Shown here: one piece after another, positions 22,551 through 29,829 of the stretch
Layout of the letters: every line of letters begins with the position of its first letter
How positions within the stretch are numbered: position 1 is the stretch's first letter
DNA from: an uncultured Oscillibacter sp.
GTDB lineage: Bacteria; Bacillota; Clostridia; Oscillospirales; Oscillospiraceae
Length of the DNA stretch: 40,011 nucleotides
Reading direction: 5' to 3'
NCBI GenBank assembly: GCA_910588175.1
Contig: CAJUQQ010000017.1
Span: forward strand, 1 to 40,011
Position numbers and translations under genes: made by a program
Notes under the pieces: model-generated
The model's database searches: none
What the model was told of the DNA's origin: nothing
What the model saw: the letters and a program-made list of their open reading frames with translations, nothing else

Positions 22551-23738
22551 TCAGCCCGCCAGCAGCTTTTCCAGGTCCTTGCCGTACCGCTCCGCCATGG
22601 CGGCGTGTGCGCCCTGTTCAGTGTGGACGTAGGTATCAGCGGTAAATTTATAGTTGCTGTGACCAAGCCAGGTCTGAATGTCCTTCAAGGAATACCCCAG
22701 GCCATAGAGGATGGACGCGCAGCTATGCCTCAAATCGTGATAGCGGATGTGGCGCAAGCCATTCTTTTTCAACTGCTTTGCAAAGGTTTGGGACACATAG
22801 TCGGGATTGATAAGGGTCCCCAGTTTGTTGACACATACAAAATCTAAATACCGGGTGTCGTAGCAATCGCCGCAAATGTCTCTGAAATGCTCTTGGCGCT
22901 CCTTGATATGCCGCAGTTGACCCATGGCAAAATCATTCAGGGGCAGCGTCCGGGCGCTGTTTTCGGTCTTGGTAGTACCCTCCCGTATCGTTGTTACCAG
23001 CTTGCCGTCCTGATGCTGACGCACGACTGTGGTATCAATGGTAAATGTCCGGGCTTCAAAGTTGATAGCAGACCAGCGCAGCCCCAGAGCCTCCGAACGG
23101 CGCAGACCAAACACCGCCGCCAGCAGGACCGGAATATACAGCGGTTCCCCGGCTAGGGATTTCAGAAGCTCCGCAACCTCCGCTTCGTTATAGGGCTGCT
23201 CTACCTGGGGTTTTCCTTTGCTCGGTTTGTCTGCCAAGTCCGCCACGTTCTCCCGGACCCAGCGGTGTTTCCGCGCCCATTGCAGGGTGGAACGGATAAT
23301 CGCGTGTTGTTTAATGACAGACGCAGGGGAAAGCCCTCGCTTTTGCAACTCCGAATAGTAGTCATCCAAGTCCCCGGCGGTCAAGTCCGCCAAGACAACG
23401 CCGCGACTGTCAAAGTATGGATTTATGTAACGACGGGCCATACGCTCATATTCATCAACTGTTGTGTCGGAACGTTGGCCCCGGCGGTCCTTTATCCATT
23501 CCAGAAGGTACGCAGAAAACAGCGTTGTCAGCGGGTCGGCGCTCTCTATGCCATCATACTCTTGCCGGATTTGCTCAAACTTTTCCTTTGCCCGTTTCAA
23601 TGCTCCCTTTTCATCCTCCCGGATTCCCAAAGAAATCCATTTTGCCTTGCGCTTGCCGTCCGGCTGGGGAAAGTAAATGACGGCTTGATAAATCCCACGC
23701 TTTACAGTTAGGGAATACGATTTTTTCAACCTTTTCAT
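22551..23738 (-). CDS. int: tyrosine recombinase (integrase) of the first element
   Basis: A 395-residue phage/Tn916-type integrase. The N-terminal arm-binding domain (TVKRGIYQAVIYFPQPDGKRKAKWISLG) and a SAM-like core-binding domain precede the catalytic domain, whose residues are visible: Arg in FGLRRSEALGLRW (near 215), HDLRHSCASILYGLG (His and Arg), LGHSNYKFTADTYVH (His and nucleophile Tyr). The start ATG 23738 has GAGGG six bases upstream. It points toward attL, ends 95 bases from the core site, and should integrate and excise this element. Confidence 0.95.
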   Translation of the reverse strand: MKRLKKSYSLTVKRGIYQAVIYFPQPDGKRKAKWISLGIREDEKGALKRAKEKFEQIRQEYDGIESADPLTTLFSAYLLEWIKDRRGQRSDTTVDEYERMARRYINPYFDSRGVVLADLTAGDLDDYYSELQKRGLSPASVIKQHAIIRSTLQWARKHRWVRENVADLADKPSKGKPQVEQPYNEAEVAELLKSLAGEPLYIPVLLAAVFGLRRSEALGLRWSAINFEARTFTIDTTVVRQHQDGKLVTTIREGTTKTENSARTLPLNDFAMGQLRHIKERQEHFRDICGDCYDTRYLDFVCVNKLGTLINPDYVSQTFAKQLKKNGLRHIRYHDLRHSCASILYGLGYSLKDIQTWLGHSNYKFTADTYVHTEQGAHAAMAERYGKDLEKLLAG

Positions 23739-23872
23739 AAAATACCCTCACTTTCAATCATCACTTTTTAGGTAGATGCCGCCAGATGCGTCATCTTGGA
23801 GGCTTGCGCCTCTCCCTCCCGCCGTCAGGCCCCCTTACAGGTGATTTCCTGGCAGCAGGAGGGAGGGGCGCA

Positions 23873-24094
23873 TTACCCCGCCTGTTTCATCTGGCGGAGG
23901 ATATAATCCTCCACGGAAGCCCGCAGAATACGAATAGCGCGGCCCACCTGAAACCCCTGGATTTCCTTTGCATGGTACAAGATGCGTATTTGCTTTGTAC
24001 ATAGTTGAAGCGCCTCGGCGCATTGTTCTACGGTCATAACAGAGCGGCAGTCGGCGAGGATTTGGGGCCGCTCCTGGATGGTATTTTCCGTCAT
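23873..24094 (-). CDS. xis: excisionase-like helix-turn-helix protein
   Basis: A 73-residue protein with a MerR-like/HTH_17 DNA-binding core: MTVEQCAEALQLCTKQIRILYHAKEIQGFQVGRAIRILRASVEDYILRQ. Such small proteins beside an integrase usually direct excision. It lies 134 bases upstream of the integrase start on the same strand. I chose ATG 24094 (MTENTIQERP) because AAAGGAG precedes it; an upstream GTG is too close to that site. The symbol reflects position and fold rather than a known close relative. Confidence 0.75.
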   Translation of the reverse strand: MTENTIQERPQILADCRSVMTVEQCAEALQLCTKQIRILYHAKEIQGFQVGRAIRILRASVEDYILRQMKQAG

Positions 24095-24168
24095 GGTGGA
24101 ACACACTCCTTTTCAGTTGGTGGAGTATGATATGCAAAGCCGGAAAATTCGATTTCGTATAGAATTGC

Positions 24169-24200
24169 GCGGCCTCTCTCCCAAAAAGGCGGGAGGCCGC
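24169..24200 (-). terminator. terminator after the Rep-like gene
   Basis: Stem GCGGCCTC (24169-24176) and GAGGCCGC (24193-24200) with further pairing toward the loop, 12 bases beyond the stop at 24212. Confidence 0.65.
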
Positions 24201-24211
24201 TATTTAATAAC

Positions 24212-25174
24212 TTAACGGCAATCTCGCTCATAGAACTCCCGGAACGGATTTTCCAGAAACGGCGTCCGTGTATTTTGAGGGATTGGAATGGGGCAGATTC
24301 CCAGGTCTGTCAACGTATTTATGTACTTATTTGCAAGATACCTGGACCCGGCTTGCCTGACAGCGCAATCCATACCGGACCTGGAAATGTTCGCCATGAA
24401 TTGCCGGATTCCCTGAAAATCCTTTGAGGGCAAGCCCGCTTTCCGCAGGAGGGTTTCCGCCCGGCGGAGGGTGTAAAAGTCCCCACGGAAAAACAGGCGT
24501 TCCGTCTGCTGCATATAGTAGGCCCGGAGGCTCCAATCCGCCCAGGCGTCAAAGCTGCAAGGCGTTCCATACCTCTGCCAGTGATAGAGCAGGTGGTCCC
24601 TCCGCAGCTGGTATTCCAGGCGCAGGATGCCTAGCTCATAGGATTCAGCGGCGAGGCCCTTGTCCTCCCGTTCGGTCTGCTTGTTGTACAGCTGGACCCG
24701 GTAAAAATCATCCCGGCACTTGTAGTAAAGACTGTTCTCGTTTTCGCTGTGCTTGGGGTCCATCCTCTCGGCTTTCAGGAAATGCCTGGAGGTCTTATGC
24801 CACAAGCGCATGGCAAGCCGTCGTTCCTCCGGGTCCATGACCACCACATTTTGGCAATAGTCGATGCTCTCCAGGGCCAATTCCTCCATGGAAATCCCCA
24901 GGGGCGCGATTACGTCCAAAATGGCGGCGCGGATAATGGGAATGTCTGACGGGGCCATGTTTGTCTTGTTCAGGTGGTTTAGGCAGTCCACAAATACACG
25001 AATATCCGCCCCCTGGAAGAAGATGCTTTTCTTTGGCTTGTGGTACACCATGCTGACGGTGATTCCCGGTGCGGAGGGTAAACCGCGTTCCAGGACCCGG
25101 CAGAGATGGCGCATACGCTCGGCAAAATCCACCATGCCAAGGCGCAGGGAGAAAGCAAGCAGTAAGGTGTGCAT
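24212..25174 (-). CDS. putative replication initiator protein
   Basis: A 320-residue protein without membrane segments. Segments such as PKKSIFFQGADIRVFVDCLN, YYKCRDDFYRVQLYNKQTE and ILRLEYQLRRDHLLYHW resemble the N-terminal parts of phage/plasmid replication proteins of the gene II/X (Phage_CRI) type, where a charged RLEYQL-like strand and a YNK motif occur. I have not identified the catalytic tyrosine and histidines with certainty. It lies next to a hairpin-rich, gene-free 770-bp region with a LexA-like box, which could be an origin and its control region. The ATG at 25174 has only AAAGGGG upstream, so the start is moderately certain. Confidence 0.55.
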   Translation of the reverse strand: MHTLLLAFSLRLGMVDFAERMRHLCRVLERGLPSAPGITVSMVYHKPKKSIFFQGADIRVFVDCLNHLNKTNMAPSDIPIIRAAILDVIAPLGISMEELALESIDYCQNVVVMDPEERRLAMRLWHKTSRHFLKAERMDPKHSENENSLYYKCRDDFYRVQLYNKQTEREDKGLAAESYELGILRLEYQLRRDHLLYHWQRYGTPCSFDAWADWSLRAYYMQQTERLFFRGDFYTLRRAETLLRKAGLPSKDFQGIRQFMANISRSGMDCAVRQAGSRYLANKYINTLTDLGICPIPIPQNTRTPFLENPFREFYERDCR

Positions 25175-25419
25175 ATATGAGGTTCCCCTTTCAAGTTGAC
25201 TTTCCCTCTGCCCGAATTTTCACGTTCGGCTGGTGAATCTCAAAGCCCGGAACAGGTAAAAAACCCGCCCGCCAGCCCCGCCCCCGGACCGCGTTTAAGA
25301 GGTCAAAAGGGAGGGGGAGAACGCCGGAAAACTCCGAAATCAGGCAAAAGTGGGCCATTGTATGCGAAGAAGGGGGAAACCCATAACAACACGGTTTTTT
25401 GCAGTTTCTTGTACTTTTT

Positions 25420-25456
25420 TAGCCGAATTAGAACGTATGTTCTCGCGATAGCCGAA
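25420..25456. promoter_or_regulatory. LexA-like SOS box flanked by direct repeats
   Basis: GAACGTATGTTC (25431-25442) fits the Gram-positive LexA box GAAC-N4-GTTC. It is flanked by TAGCCGAA at 25420-25427 and 25449-25456, 29 bases apart. It lies upstream of the Rep-like gene on the minus strand. LexA control would link element replication or excision to DNA damage. Confidence 0.55.
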
Positions 25457-25538
25457 AAAAATTTGTACATTTCTCCGCCAAAGCCGGGGACCGCCCCAAA
25501 GCCCGGAAAAGGAAATGTAACAAACTTGTAACATTATA

Positions 25539-25585
25539 AAATCGGTCCGTCAGGGGAAGGCTTCCGGCGGAGGGCGGACCGTTTT
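25539..25585. repeat. nested hairpin in the candidate origin region
   Basis: Outer arms CGGTCCG (25543-25549) and CGGACCG (25575-25581) enclose the inner palindrome GGAAG G CTTCC (25555-25565). In the gene-free 25,175-25,943 stretch I also see paired TGTAAC motifs near 25516-25532, the LexA box, and terminators at 25656 and 25899. There is no credible gene. Confidence 0.55.
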
Positions 25586-25655
25586 GGATTTGTCAAAAGG
25601 AAACCGTTCGGGCCGTGCCGGGAAGATTCCCCGTAGCCCGACACAGCAAAAAAGC

Positions 25656-25685
25656 AGGGGCGGGAGGCCAAAGCCTCCCGCCCCT
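25656..25685 (-). terminator. strong terminator in the gene-free stretch
   Basis: A perfect 13-bp stem AGGGGCGGGAGGC, loop CAAA, complement, followed on the minus strand by GCTTTTTTGC. It ends leftward transcripts before the candidate origin. Confidence 0.85.
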
Positions 25686-25881
25686 ATCCTATGCCCGCAG
25701 GCTTGACAGCGACGGCAATCCTCACGGGGACCCGCTGGCGGATTTTGCCGGACCTCCGGCGGAGGATTGCCATGGAGCGGGGCCAACCTTATTCCCCGCC
25801 TTGTGCCCACTGTCCGTGACCGCCCAGCCCGCGCCCGTGGCGGACCTCCCGGCTCCGTGATGATTCATGCCCGCTTGATTA

Positions 25882-25933
25882 CTATTTTGCAAAATAGAAT
25901 CGGGTAGTTGCCTTTTACAAGCAATTACCCGAT
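25882..25933 (-). terminator. terminator and palindrome after the small membrane-protein gene
   Basis: ATCGGGTAGTTGC (25899-25911) pairs with GCAATTACCCGAT (25921-25933), 11 bases beyond the stop at 25944. Next to it lies the perfect palindrome CTATTTTGCAAAATAG (25882-25897). Confidence 0.7.
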
Positions 25934-25943
25934 AAACTGGAAG

Positions 25944-26141
25944 TTACCATTTTCCTTTAACGATTCGTCCGCCGACCAAAATAGCAGAAAAGATAACAGC
26001 GAAAGTCAAGAACGTAAGCCAGATAGGACTTAGTACCCACAACCAAGACCACGAAATCAGTCCCGTTGCCTTTAGTACAATAAAAATCAGTGTTAAAGTA
26101 GATATAAAGTCTATTCCTGACCGTTTCGTTTTCTTATCCAT
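25944..26141 (-). CDS. small two-helix membrane protein
   Basis: A 65-residue protein with a charged N-terminus (MDKKTKRSG) and two hydrophobic helices (ISTLTLIFIVLKATGLI and WVLSPIWLTFLTFAVIFSAIL) joined by a Trp-rich turn (SWSWLWVLSP). Proteins with this layout are common small accessory genes in firmicutes, without a known function to me. It has its own promoter at 26184-26212 overlapping the resolvase 3' end, and its own terminator, so it is expressed independently of its neighbours. GGAGG lies ten bases before the ATG. Confidence 0.7.
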   Translation of the reverse strand: MDKKTKRSGIDFISTLTLIFIVLKATGLISWSWLWVLSPIWLTFLTFAVIFSAILVGGRIVKGKW

Positions 26142-26183
26142 GCCACAAGCACCTCCAGGTCCCCGATTTGTTTTTATAGTTAA

Positions 26184-26212
26184 AGTATATCACTAGCAAA
26201 GATGATATTCAA
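26184..26212 (-). promoter_or_regulatory. promoter of the 65-residue membrane protein
   Basis: On the minus strand, TTGAAT (26207-26212), 17 bases and TATACT (26184-26189). The -35 lies inside the last codons of the resolvase gene. Confidence 0.7.
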
Positions 26213-26780
26213 CCCCGATTTTGTTGTTATCATATTCAGAAAATAATCTATCCAGAGTAGGCCGGGAAATTCCCAATTCCCGCACAAGGGCGGCCTTGCT
26301 GACCTCCCGGCGCTGCCAGCGGTCATAATGCCGGGGCAGGTCCGGGACTATCACGGCCTTGCGGCCCTTATACTTTCCCTCCCGCTTGGCTATGGCAATA
26401 CCTTCCCTTTGGCGTTCCAGCAGGTTCACCCGCTCAAACTCGTTGATTGCCGCGACCATCGTCACCAGCAGCTTTCCCGTGGCGGTGCTGGTGTCAATGC
26501 TCTCCTTGTCGCTCACCAGAGCCACGCCCTTTTCCTGCAGAACGTCCAGCAGGTCCAACAGGTCCTTTGTACTTCTGGCGATACGGGACAGGTCATGGAT
26601 ATAAATGGTATCTCCCTCCCGCACCCAATCCAGCATTTTTTGAAACTCCGGGCGGTCCGTGTTCTTGCCGCTGGCCTTTTCGATAAACCATTTATCAATC
26701 CCCCGGACGGCCAGGGCCTCCCTCTGGCGGGCCTCGTTCTGCTCCGCCGTGCTGACGCGCACATAAGCGGCTTTTGACAT
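26193..26780 (-). CDS. serine recombinase (resolvase/invertase family)
   Basis: A 195-residue small serine recombinase. The N-terminal catalytic domain has the nucleophile serine in AYVRVSTAEQN (near residue 10), then GDTIYIHDLSRIARSTKDLLDLLD with the conserved arginines, and the long E helix (ATGKLLVTMVAAINEFERVNLLERQREGIAIAK). The C-terminal helix-turn-helix is VSKAALVRELGISRPTLDRLF. Such enzymes resolve cointegrates or invert segments. ATG 26780 follows AAGGAGG. It is complete, so the element carries two recombinases of different chemistry; I see no obvious res site. Confidence 0.92.
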   Translation of the reverse strand: MSKAAYVRVSTAEQNEARQREALAVRGIDKWFIEKASGKNTDRPEFQKMLDWVREGDTIYIHDLSRIARSTKDLLDLLDVLQEKGVALVSDKESIDTSTATGKLLVTMVAAINEFERVNLLERQREGIAIAKREGKYKGRKAVIVPDLPRHYDRWQRREVSKAALVRELGISRPTLDRLFSEYDNNKIGVEYHLC

Positions 26781-26901
26781 AGGGCAATCCCTCCTTGTAA
26801 ATTTGAAATCTGGCTTGGCTTGCAATCTGTAAAACAATGCGGAAAGGCAGTCTAAATTGACAGCTTTCCCGCCCTTCCGCATTGTAAAGTTACGGTATAC
26901 T

Positions 26902-27279
26902 CTACATTAACGGGTCCTCCGGCTCATAATTGGAAAAGCCCATGGCTTCATCCAGCCTTTGGCCCCAGGCCAGGGCGTCCATCATGACCGGGGCCAGAGG
27001 CGCGGCCCCGGCCTCCGGTTCCCCGGCAAGCCTCGCGGCAAGGGCAATCAACAGGCGGGTTTCCGGGGTGTTCCAGGAGGCCCGCCAGCAGCCGGGCTTG
27101 ATGCCGTGGGCGTGGTTATCGTAGACCTCCCAGAAATGCGCCCGCAGAACGTCAGACGCCGCCAGCAGGTAAACCATGGGCCGGGTGTGGGGGCCTTCGG
27201 CCCCTTCCAGGTCCCGCAGGGTATCATCATAAAACTTCTCGTGGGCTGTCCCCACAAAGGTTAAAAACAAATCGTTCAA
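26902..27279 (-). CDS. hypothetical mobile-element protein, possibly DUF6075-like
   Basis: A 125-residue soluble protein beginning MNDLFLTFVGTAHEKFYDDTL and ending GFSNYEPEDPLM, rich in Trp and Ala (HFWEVYDNHAHGIKPGCWRASWNTPETRLLIALAARL). The start is TTG 27279, seven bases after GGAGG; no ATG is suitable. The opening FLTFVGTAHEKFY pattern recalls a family I associate with DUF6075, but I am not sure. It lies 17 bases downstream of the stop of the 27297-28274 gene and is probably co-transcribed with it. Confidence 0.65.
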   Translation of the reverse strand: MNDLFLTFVGTAHEKFYDDTLRDLEGAEGPHTRPMVYLLAASDVLRAHFWEVYDNHAHGIKPGCWRASWNTPETRLLIALAARLAGEPEAGAAPLAPVMMDALAWGQRLDEAMGFSNYEPEDPLM

Positions 27280-27296
27280 GTGAATACCTCCGTTTC

Positions 27297-28274
27297 TTAA
27301 AAACAATCAGTTCTATGGATTCCGCCGCACCAGCGGGAAATGAAATCGGTGTCCTTGACGGCAATCCGTACAAGGCCGCCAAGGTGGTGCTGTATGAGCC
27401 GTTCCCGCCAGTAGGGGGTAATCTTCCGCCCCGGTGCCGGGGCCGTCAGCGCGGCCCGTAAAGTGGTCCTGTGGGCGTTGTCCAGGGCGTAGACCACCAG
27501 TGTACAGGAATAATAGAGCAGCAGGGAATTGACCCAGGCTTGCGCGTCTATGAGCCAATCCATGACCCGTGCGGCCTTTGTGCGCCGTCCGGCGAACAGG
27601 GCCAGCGTGACCGTGCGGCGGCTGGGAGAGATACCCAGGATGTAGATGCCGCGCCTGTGGGCCTGGGCCAGCGTTGCCACGGACGGGGAAGGGATTTTCT
27701 CCGGCTGGCGGAGGGCCAGGGCGGAGATTTGCGCGGTGTCAGCGTCCAGGCGGGCAAGCTGCTCCCGGTAGTTCTCTGGGTTTTCCGCCGAGAGCGCAGG
27801 GGCATAGCGGCGGTAATAGTCCGGCAAATCCGACAGGCGGAGAAACACGGTGCAGCCATGGCGACGCAGATAGGTTTCCGCCGCCTCCAAGGTGGCAAGG
27901 TGTTCCCGTTCCACCATGGACAAAAGCCAGTCAATTTTCCGGGCTTGCAGGATGTAGGGGGCCATAGTTGCGGGACGGCGGGGCGTGGCTGTTTCCTGGC
28001 TGTCTTTTCCCGCAAAGTAGCGCCAGACAAATTTCCGGGCAAGCAGCAAATCGGAATTGTTGTCCACCCAGGTCTGACGGTTCAGGATTTCAGCGGCCCG
28101 GAGTTCCCGAACCGCCCGGTTTACGGCCTGGGTGCTGGGGTACAGGCCCCAGGCGAGGCACAAGGCCCGCAGCTGGGGCAGCGGCATGACGCCGCTGGTG
28201 CCATACTTCAAGAGAATTTCAAGCAAGGCCCGGTGGCGGTTGCATAGGGCTTGCTTTTCTTCCAGCTTGGTCAA
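27297..28274 (-). CDS. hypothetical protein with winged-helix-like N-terminus
   Basis: A 325-residue protein. The N-terminal 80 residues (RHRALLEILLKYGTSGVMPLPQLRALCLAWGLYPSTQAVNRAVRELRAAEIL) look like a winged helix. The rest is alpha/beta with short strands (GIYILGISPSRRTVTLALF, SLLLYYSCTLVVYALDN) and no motif I recognise. It starts at TTG 28274 with GGAGG seven bases upstream; an in-frame ATG overlapping the stop of the previous gene is less well placed. It follows the replication-relaxation gene, so both may act in transfer or replication control of the element. Confidence 0.65.
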   Translation of the reverse strand: MTKLEEKQALCNRHRALLEILLKYGTSGVMPLPQLRALCLAWGLYPSTQAVNRAVRELRAAEILNRQTWVDNNSDLLLARKFVWRYFAGKDSQETATPRRPATMAPYILQARKIDWLLSMVEREHLATLEAAETYLRRHGCTVFLRLSDLPDYYRRYAPALSAENPENYREQLARLDADTAQISALALRQPEKIPSPSVATLAQAHRRGIYILGISPSRRTVTLALFAGRRTKAARVMDWLIDAQAWVNSLLLYYSCTLVVYALDNAHRTTLRAALTAPAPGRKITPYWRERLIQHHLGGLVRIAVKDTDFISRWCGGIHRTDCF

Positions 28275-28288
28275 GGGGGTTCCTCCTT

Positions 28289-28888
28289 TCATGCTGTGCA
28301 GTATTCGATGGTCGCGCCGAGGGCTTCGGCGGCTTCTTCCTTGGCGGAGATTTCCGCCTCTCCGTAGTGGTTTGTAATCACTTCAAAGGCGATGGTCACG
28401 CCGTCCGAGCGGGTATAAACGGCGTCCGGCATACTTAGCCGCCCATCCTGGTATTTGTCCCATAGCTCTTGCGCCCGTTCTTCCTCCCCCTGGTCCCGTA
28501 ACTGCTGGATATGTTCGGTAAAAATATCCCGGCACTCGCTTTCGGTTTTCCAGGTGGCCCGTTCCTCCGGGCTGATTGCGTGGTAGCGGTCGGACAGGCA
28601 AAGGTCATGGGCCGGATTCTGGGCGTTGTACAGGCGGCAGGACAGTTCTTCCCGGCAAAGGTCCCGGCCCGCTTTTGACAGGCGGAAGCACTCCCGGTCG
28701 GCATCCCGGTCCCCTGGGCGGCTGTGGGTGATGCGCTCCACAAGGCCGTCCTTGCAATAGGAATGGATGCGTTTGTCCCGGAGGCCGTTTTCCCGCAGCT
28801 GGTCCGCCGTGACGTAGCCGCAGCGGGCCAGGGCGGACAGGGCGCGGACGTCTCTGGGGTACAGGGTCGTAATGTGCTGCTTGGCTAT
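28289..28888 (-). CDS. replication-relaxation family (Replic_Relax) protein
   Basis: About 199 residues with a winged-helix N-terminus: TTLYPRDVRALSALARCGYVTADQLRENGLRDKRIHSYCKDGLVERI. That pattern is typical of the Replic_Relax family linked to plasmid and integrative-element replication and relaxation. The C-terminus (TIAFEVITNHYGEAEISAKEEAAEALGATIEY) has a nuclease-like strand-helix pattern. No ATG, GTG or TTG is well placed: the best ribosome site, AAAGGAGG, is followed after eight bases by ATA 28888 and then the expected N-terminus. The open frame extends to 29365, but that part is Arg/Pro-rich and looks non-coding. Its stop overlaps the next gene's upstream ATG. Confidence 0.7.
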   Translation of the reverse strand: MAKQHITTLYPRDVRALSALARCGYVTADQLRENGLRDKRIHSYCKDGLVERITHSRPGDRDADRECFRLSKAGRDLCREELSCRLYNAQNPAHDLCLSDRYHAISPEERATWKTESECRDIFTEHIQQLRDQGEEERAQELWDKYQDGRLSMPDAVYTRSDGVTIAFEVITNHYGEAEISAKEEAAEALGATIEYCTA

Positions 28889-29465
28889 GGCTTGCGCCTC
28901 CTTTCGTCTCCCGTCCCCCGTCCTTCCCCGGCGGGGGCCGAGCGGAGGGGGCGGGAGTGTAGGGCTTGCCCGACAGGGCAAACCGTGAAGCACTCCCGCC
29001 GGACGGCTGCAAAAGCGTGCTTGTTCCAGGCAAAGCCGCAGAACAGGCGCGCGGCCTGTCCAAGTGTCACGCTCCCGGCGGACGGAGTTGCCGGGGGGTG
29101 ATACGCAGGGCAGGGCAGACGCCCGGAGCGAGGCCCCCGCTCCCGCCCCGCATTTGCCCCGGCGCGTTGCCGCCTTTGGCGGCAAGCGTTTGGGGCGTGG
29201 CAGTTTGCGCTTGCGCCTGTACCGCCTGGGGTCCTTGCGCGGTTTACCGCGCAGGACCGATAGGCGGGACGGCGGGGCGCAAATGCAAGGGGTTGGATTC
29301 GCTTTCCTGATATGCAAAGCGTAAAAAAACGATTCGCCAAAGCTGCCTTTTCCGGCGAAGCGCAAAAAGAAAGCCCACGGGCATGACGCGCGGGGCGCGT
29401 CATGTTCGCGGGCTGGTGACGAGCAGCGCCGGAGGCGCTGGCTGTCGGTGGTCAGACGGTAATAG
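28889..29465. other. GC-rich hairpin region, possible oriT or origin
   Basis: A 577-bp gene-free stretch with several strong hairpins: TTGCCGCC TTT GGCGGCAA (29166-29184), arms around GCGCGG TTTA CCGCGC (29230-29258), and CATGACGCGC GGG GCGCGTCATG (29382-29404), the last inside a longer GCCC/GGGC arm. GATAGGCGGGACG occurs at 29259 and again at 29511. Position upstream of the replication-relaxation gene and hairpin density suggest a transfer or replication origin; this is inference. Confidence 0.4.
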
Positions 29466-29468
29466 TAG

Positions 29469-29498
29469 GTCTATCAGGCGTCTATCAAAGGTCTATCA
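29469..29498. repeat. right integrase arm-site candidates
   Basis: GTCTATCA at 29469-29476, 29480-29487 and 29491-29498, spaced exactly 11 bases. They are the same motif as at 22523-22541, inside the opposite end of the element. Confidence 0.8.
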
Positions 29499-29640
29499 AA
29501 AGCATCAGGAGATAGGCGGGACGCCAATTCCTTCTGCCGCAAGGGGTTTAAAAAGGTGGAAAACGCAAGAAATCAAACGCATTTTTGCTCAGGAAGTTGC
29601 AAACTTTTCCATTCCTCTCAGTTCCACTCGTCAAAAGCTC

Positions 29641-29685
29641 CTCATAACCCGGAGGTCGCAGGTTCAAGTCCTGTCTCCGCAACCA
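29641..29685 (+). repeat. attR of element 1 / attL of element 2, 45-bp direct repeat
   Basis: Exact copy of bases 22411-22455, the 3' part of tRNA-fMet. The 5' half of a tRNA is absent here, so it is an attachment site and not a tRNA gene. Confidence 0.92.
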
Positions 29686-29686
29686 G

Positions 29687-29720
29687 AAAACCGCCGATTT
29701 TATATAAAATCGGCGGTTTT
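29687..29720. terminator. terminator hairpin after the right att site
   Basis: Perfect stem AAAACCGCCGATTTTA with its complement, then a T-run. It resembles the hairpin at 22457 after the tRNA. Confidence 0.8.
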
Positions 29721-29751
29721 TCCATCAAAAAAGTTACGGATCATTTTTCGC

Positions 29752-29772
29752 TGATGCTTATCTGATGCTTAT
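29752..29772. repeat. arm-site candidates of the second integrase
   Basis: TGATGCTTAT at 29752-29761 and 29763-29772, 11 bases apart, between the att copy and the second integrase stop. Same arrangement as the GTCTATCA repeats of element 1 but with a different motif. Confidence 0.65.
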
Positions 29773-29829
29773 TTTGGATTTTGCTCCGAATCGCTGATGT
29801 CTATCCAGTCAACCCCGCCGCAAACCACT

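Larger units (their letters stand above)
22456..29685. mobile_element. 7.2-kb integrative element in tRNA-fMet
   Basis: Bounded by the 45-bp direct repeats at 22411-22455 and 29641-29685. Contents, all on the minus strand: tyrosine integrase, excisionase-like HTH, putative replication initiator, small membrane protein, serine resolvase, a 125-residue protein, a 325-residue winged-helix-like protein and a replication-relaxation family protein. GTCTATCA repeats lie inside both ends. There is no relaxase, coupling protein or type IV secretion gene, so it is at most mobilisable. Confidence 0.88.

Noticed and set aside
25175..25943. Iteron array for plasmid-type replication
   Set aside because: There are only two TGTAAC and two TAGCCGAA motifs; no regular series of iterons is present.
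28885..29403. Long open frames in the GC-rich block upstream of the replication-relaxation gene
   Set aside because: They are Arg/Pro/Ala-rich in all frames, cross several strong hairpins and have no ribosome site.
29641..29685. A second tRNA-Met
   Set aside because: Only the 3' half from the anticodon loop on is present; it is the attachment-site copy.
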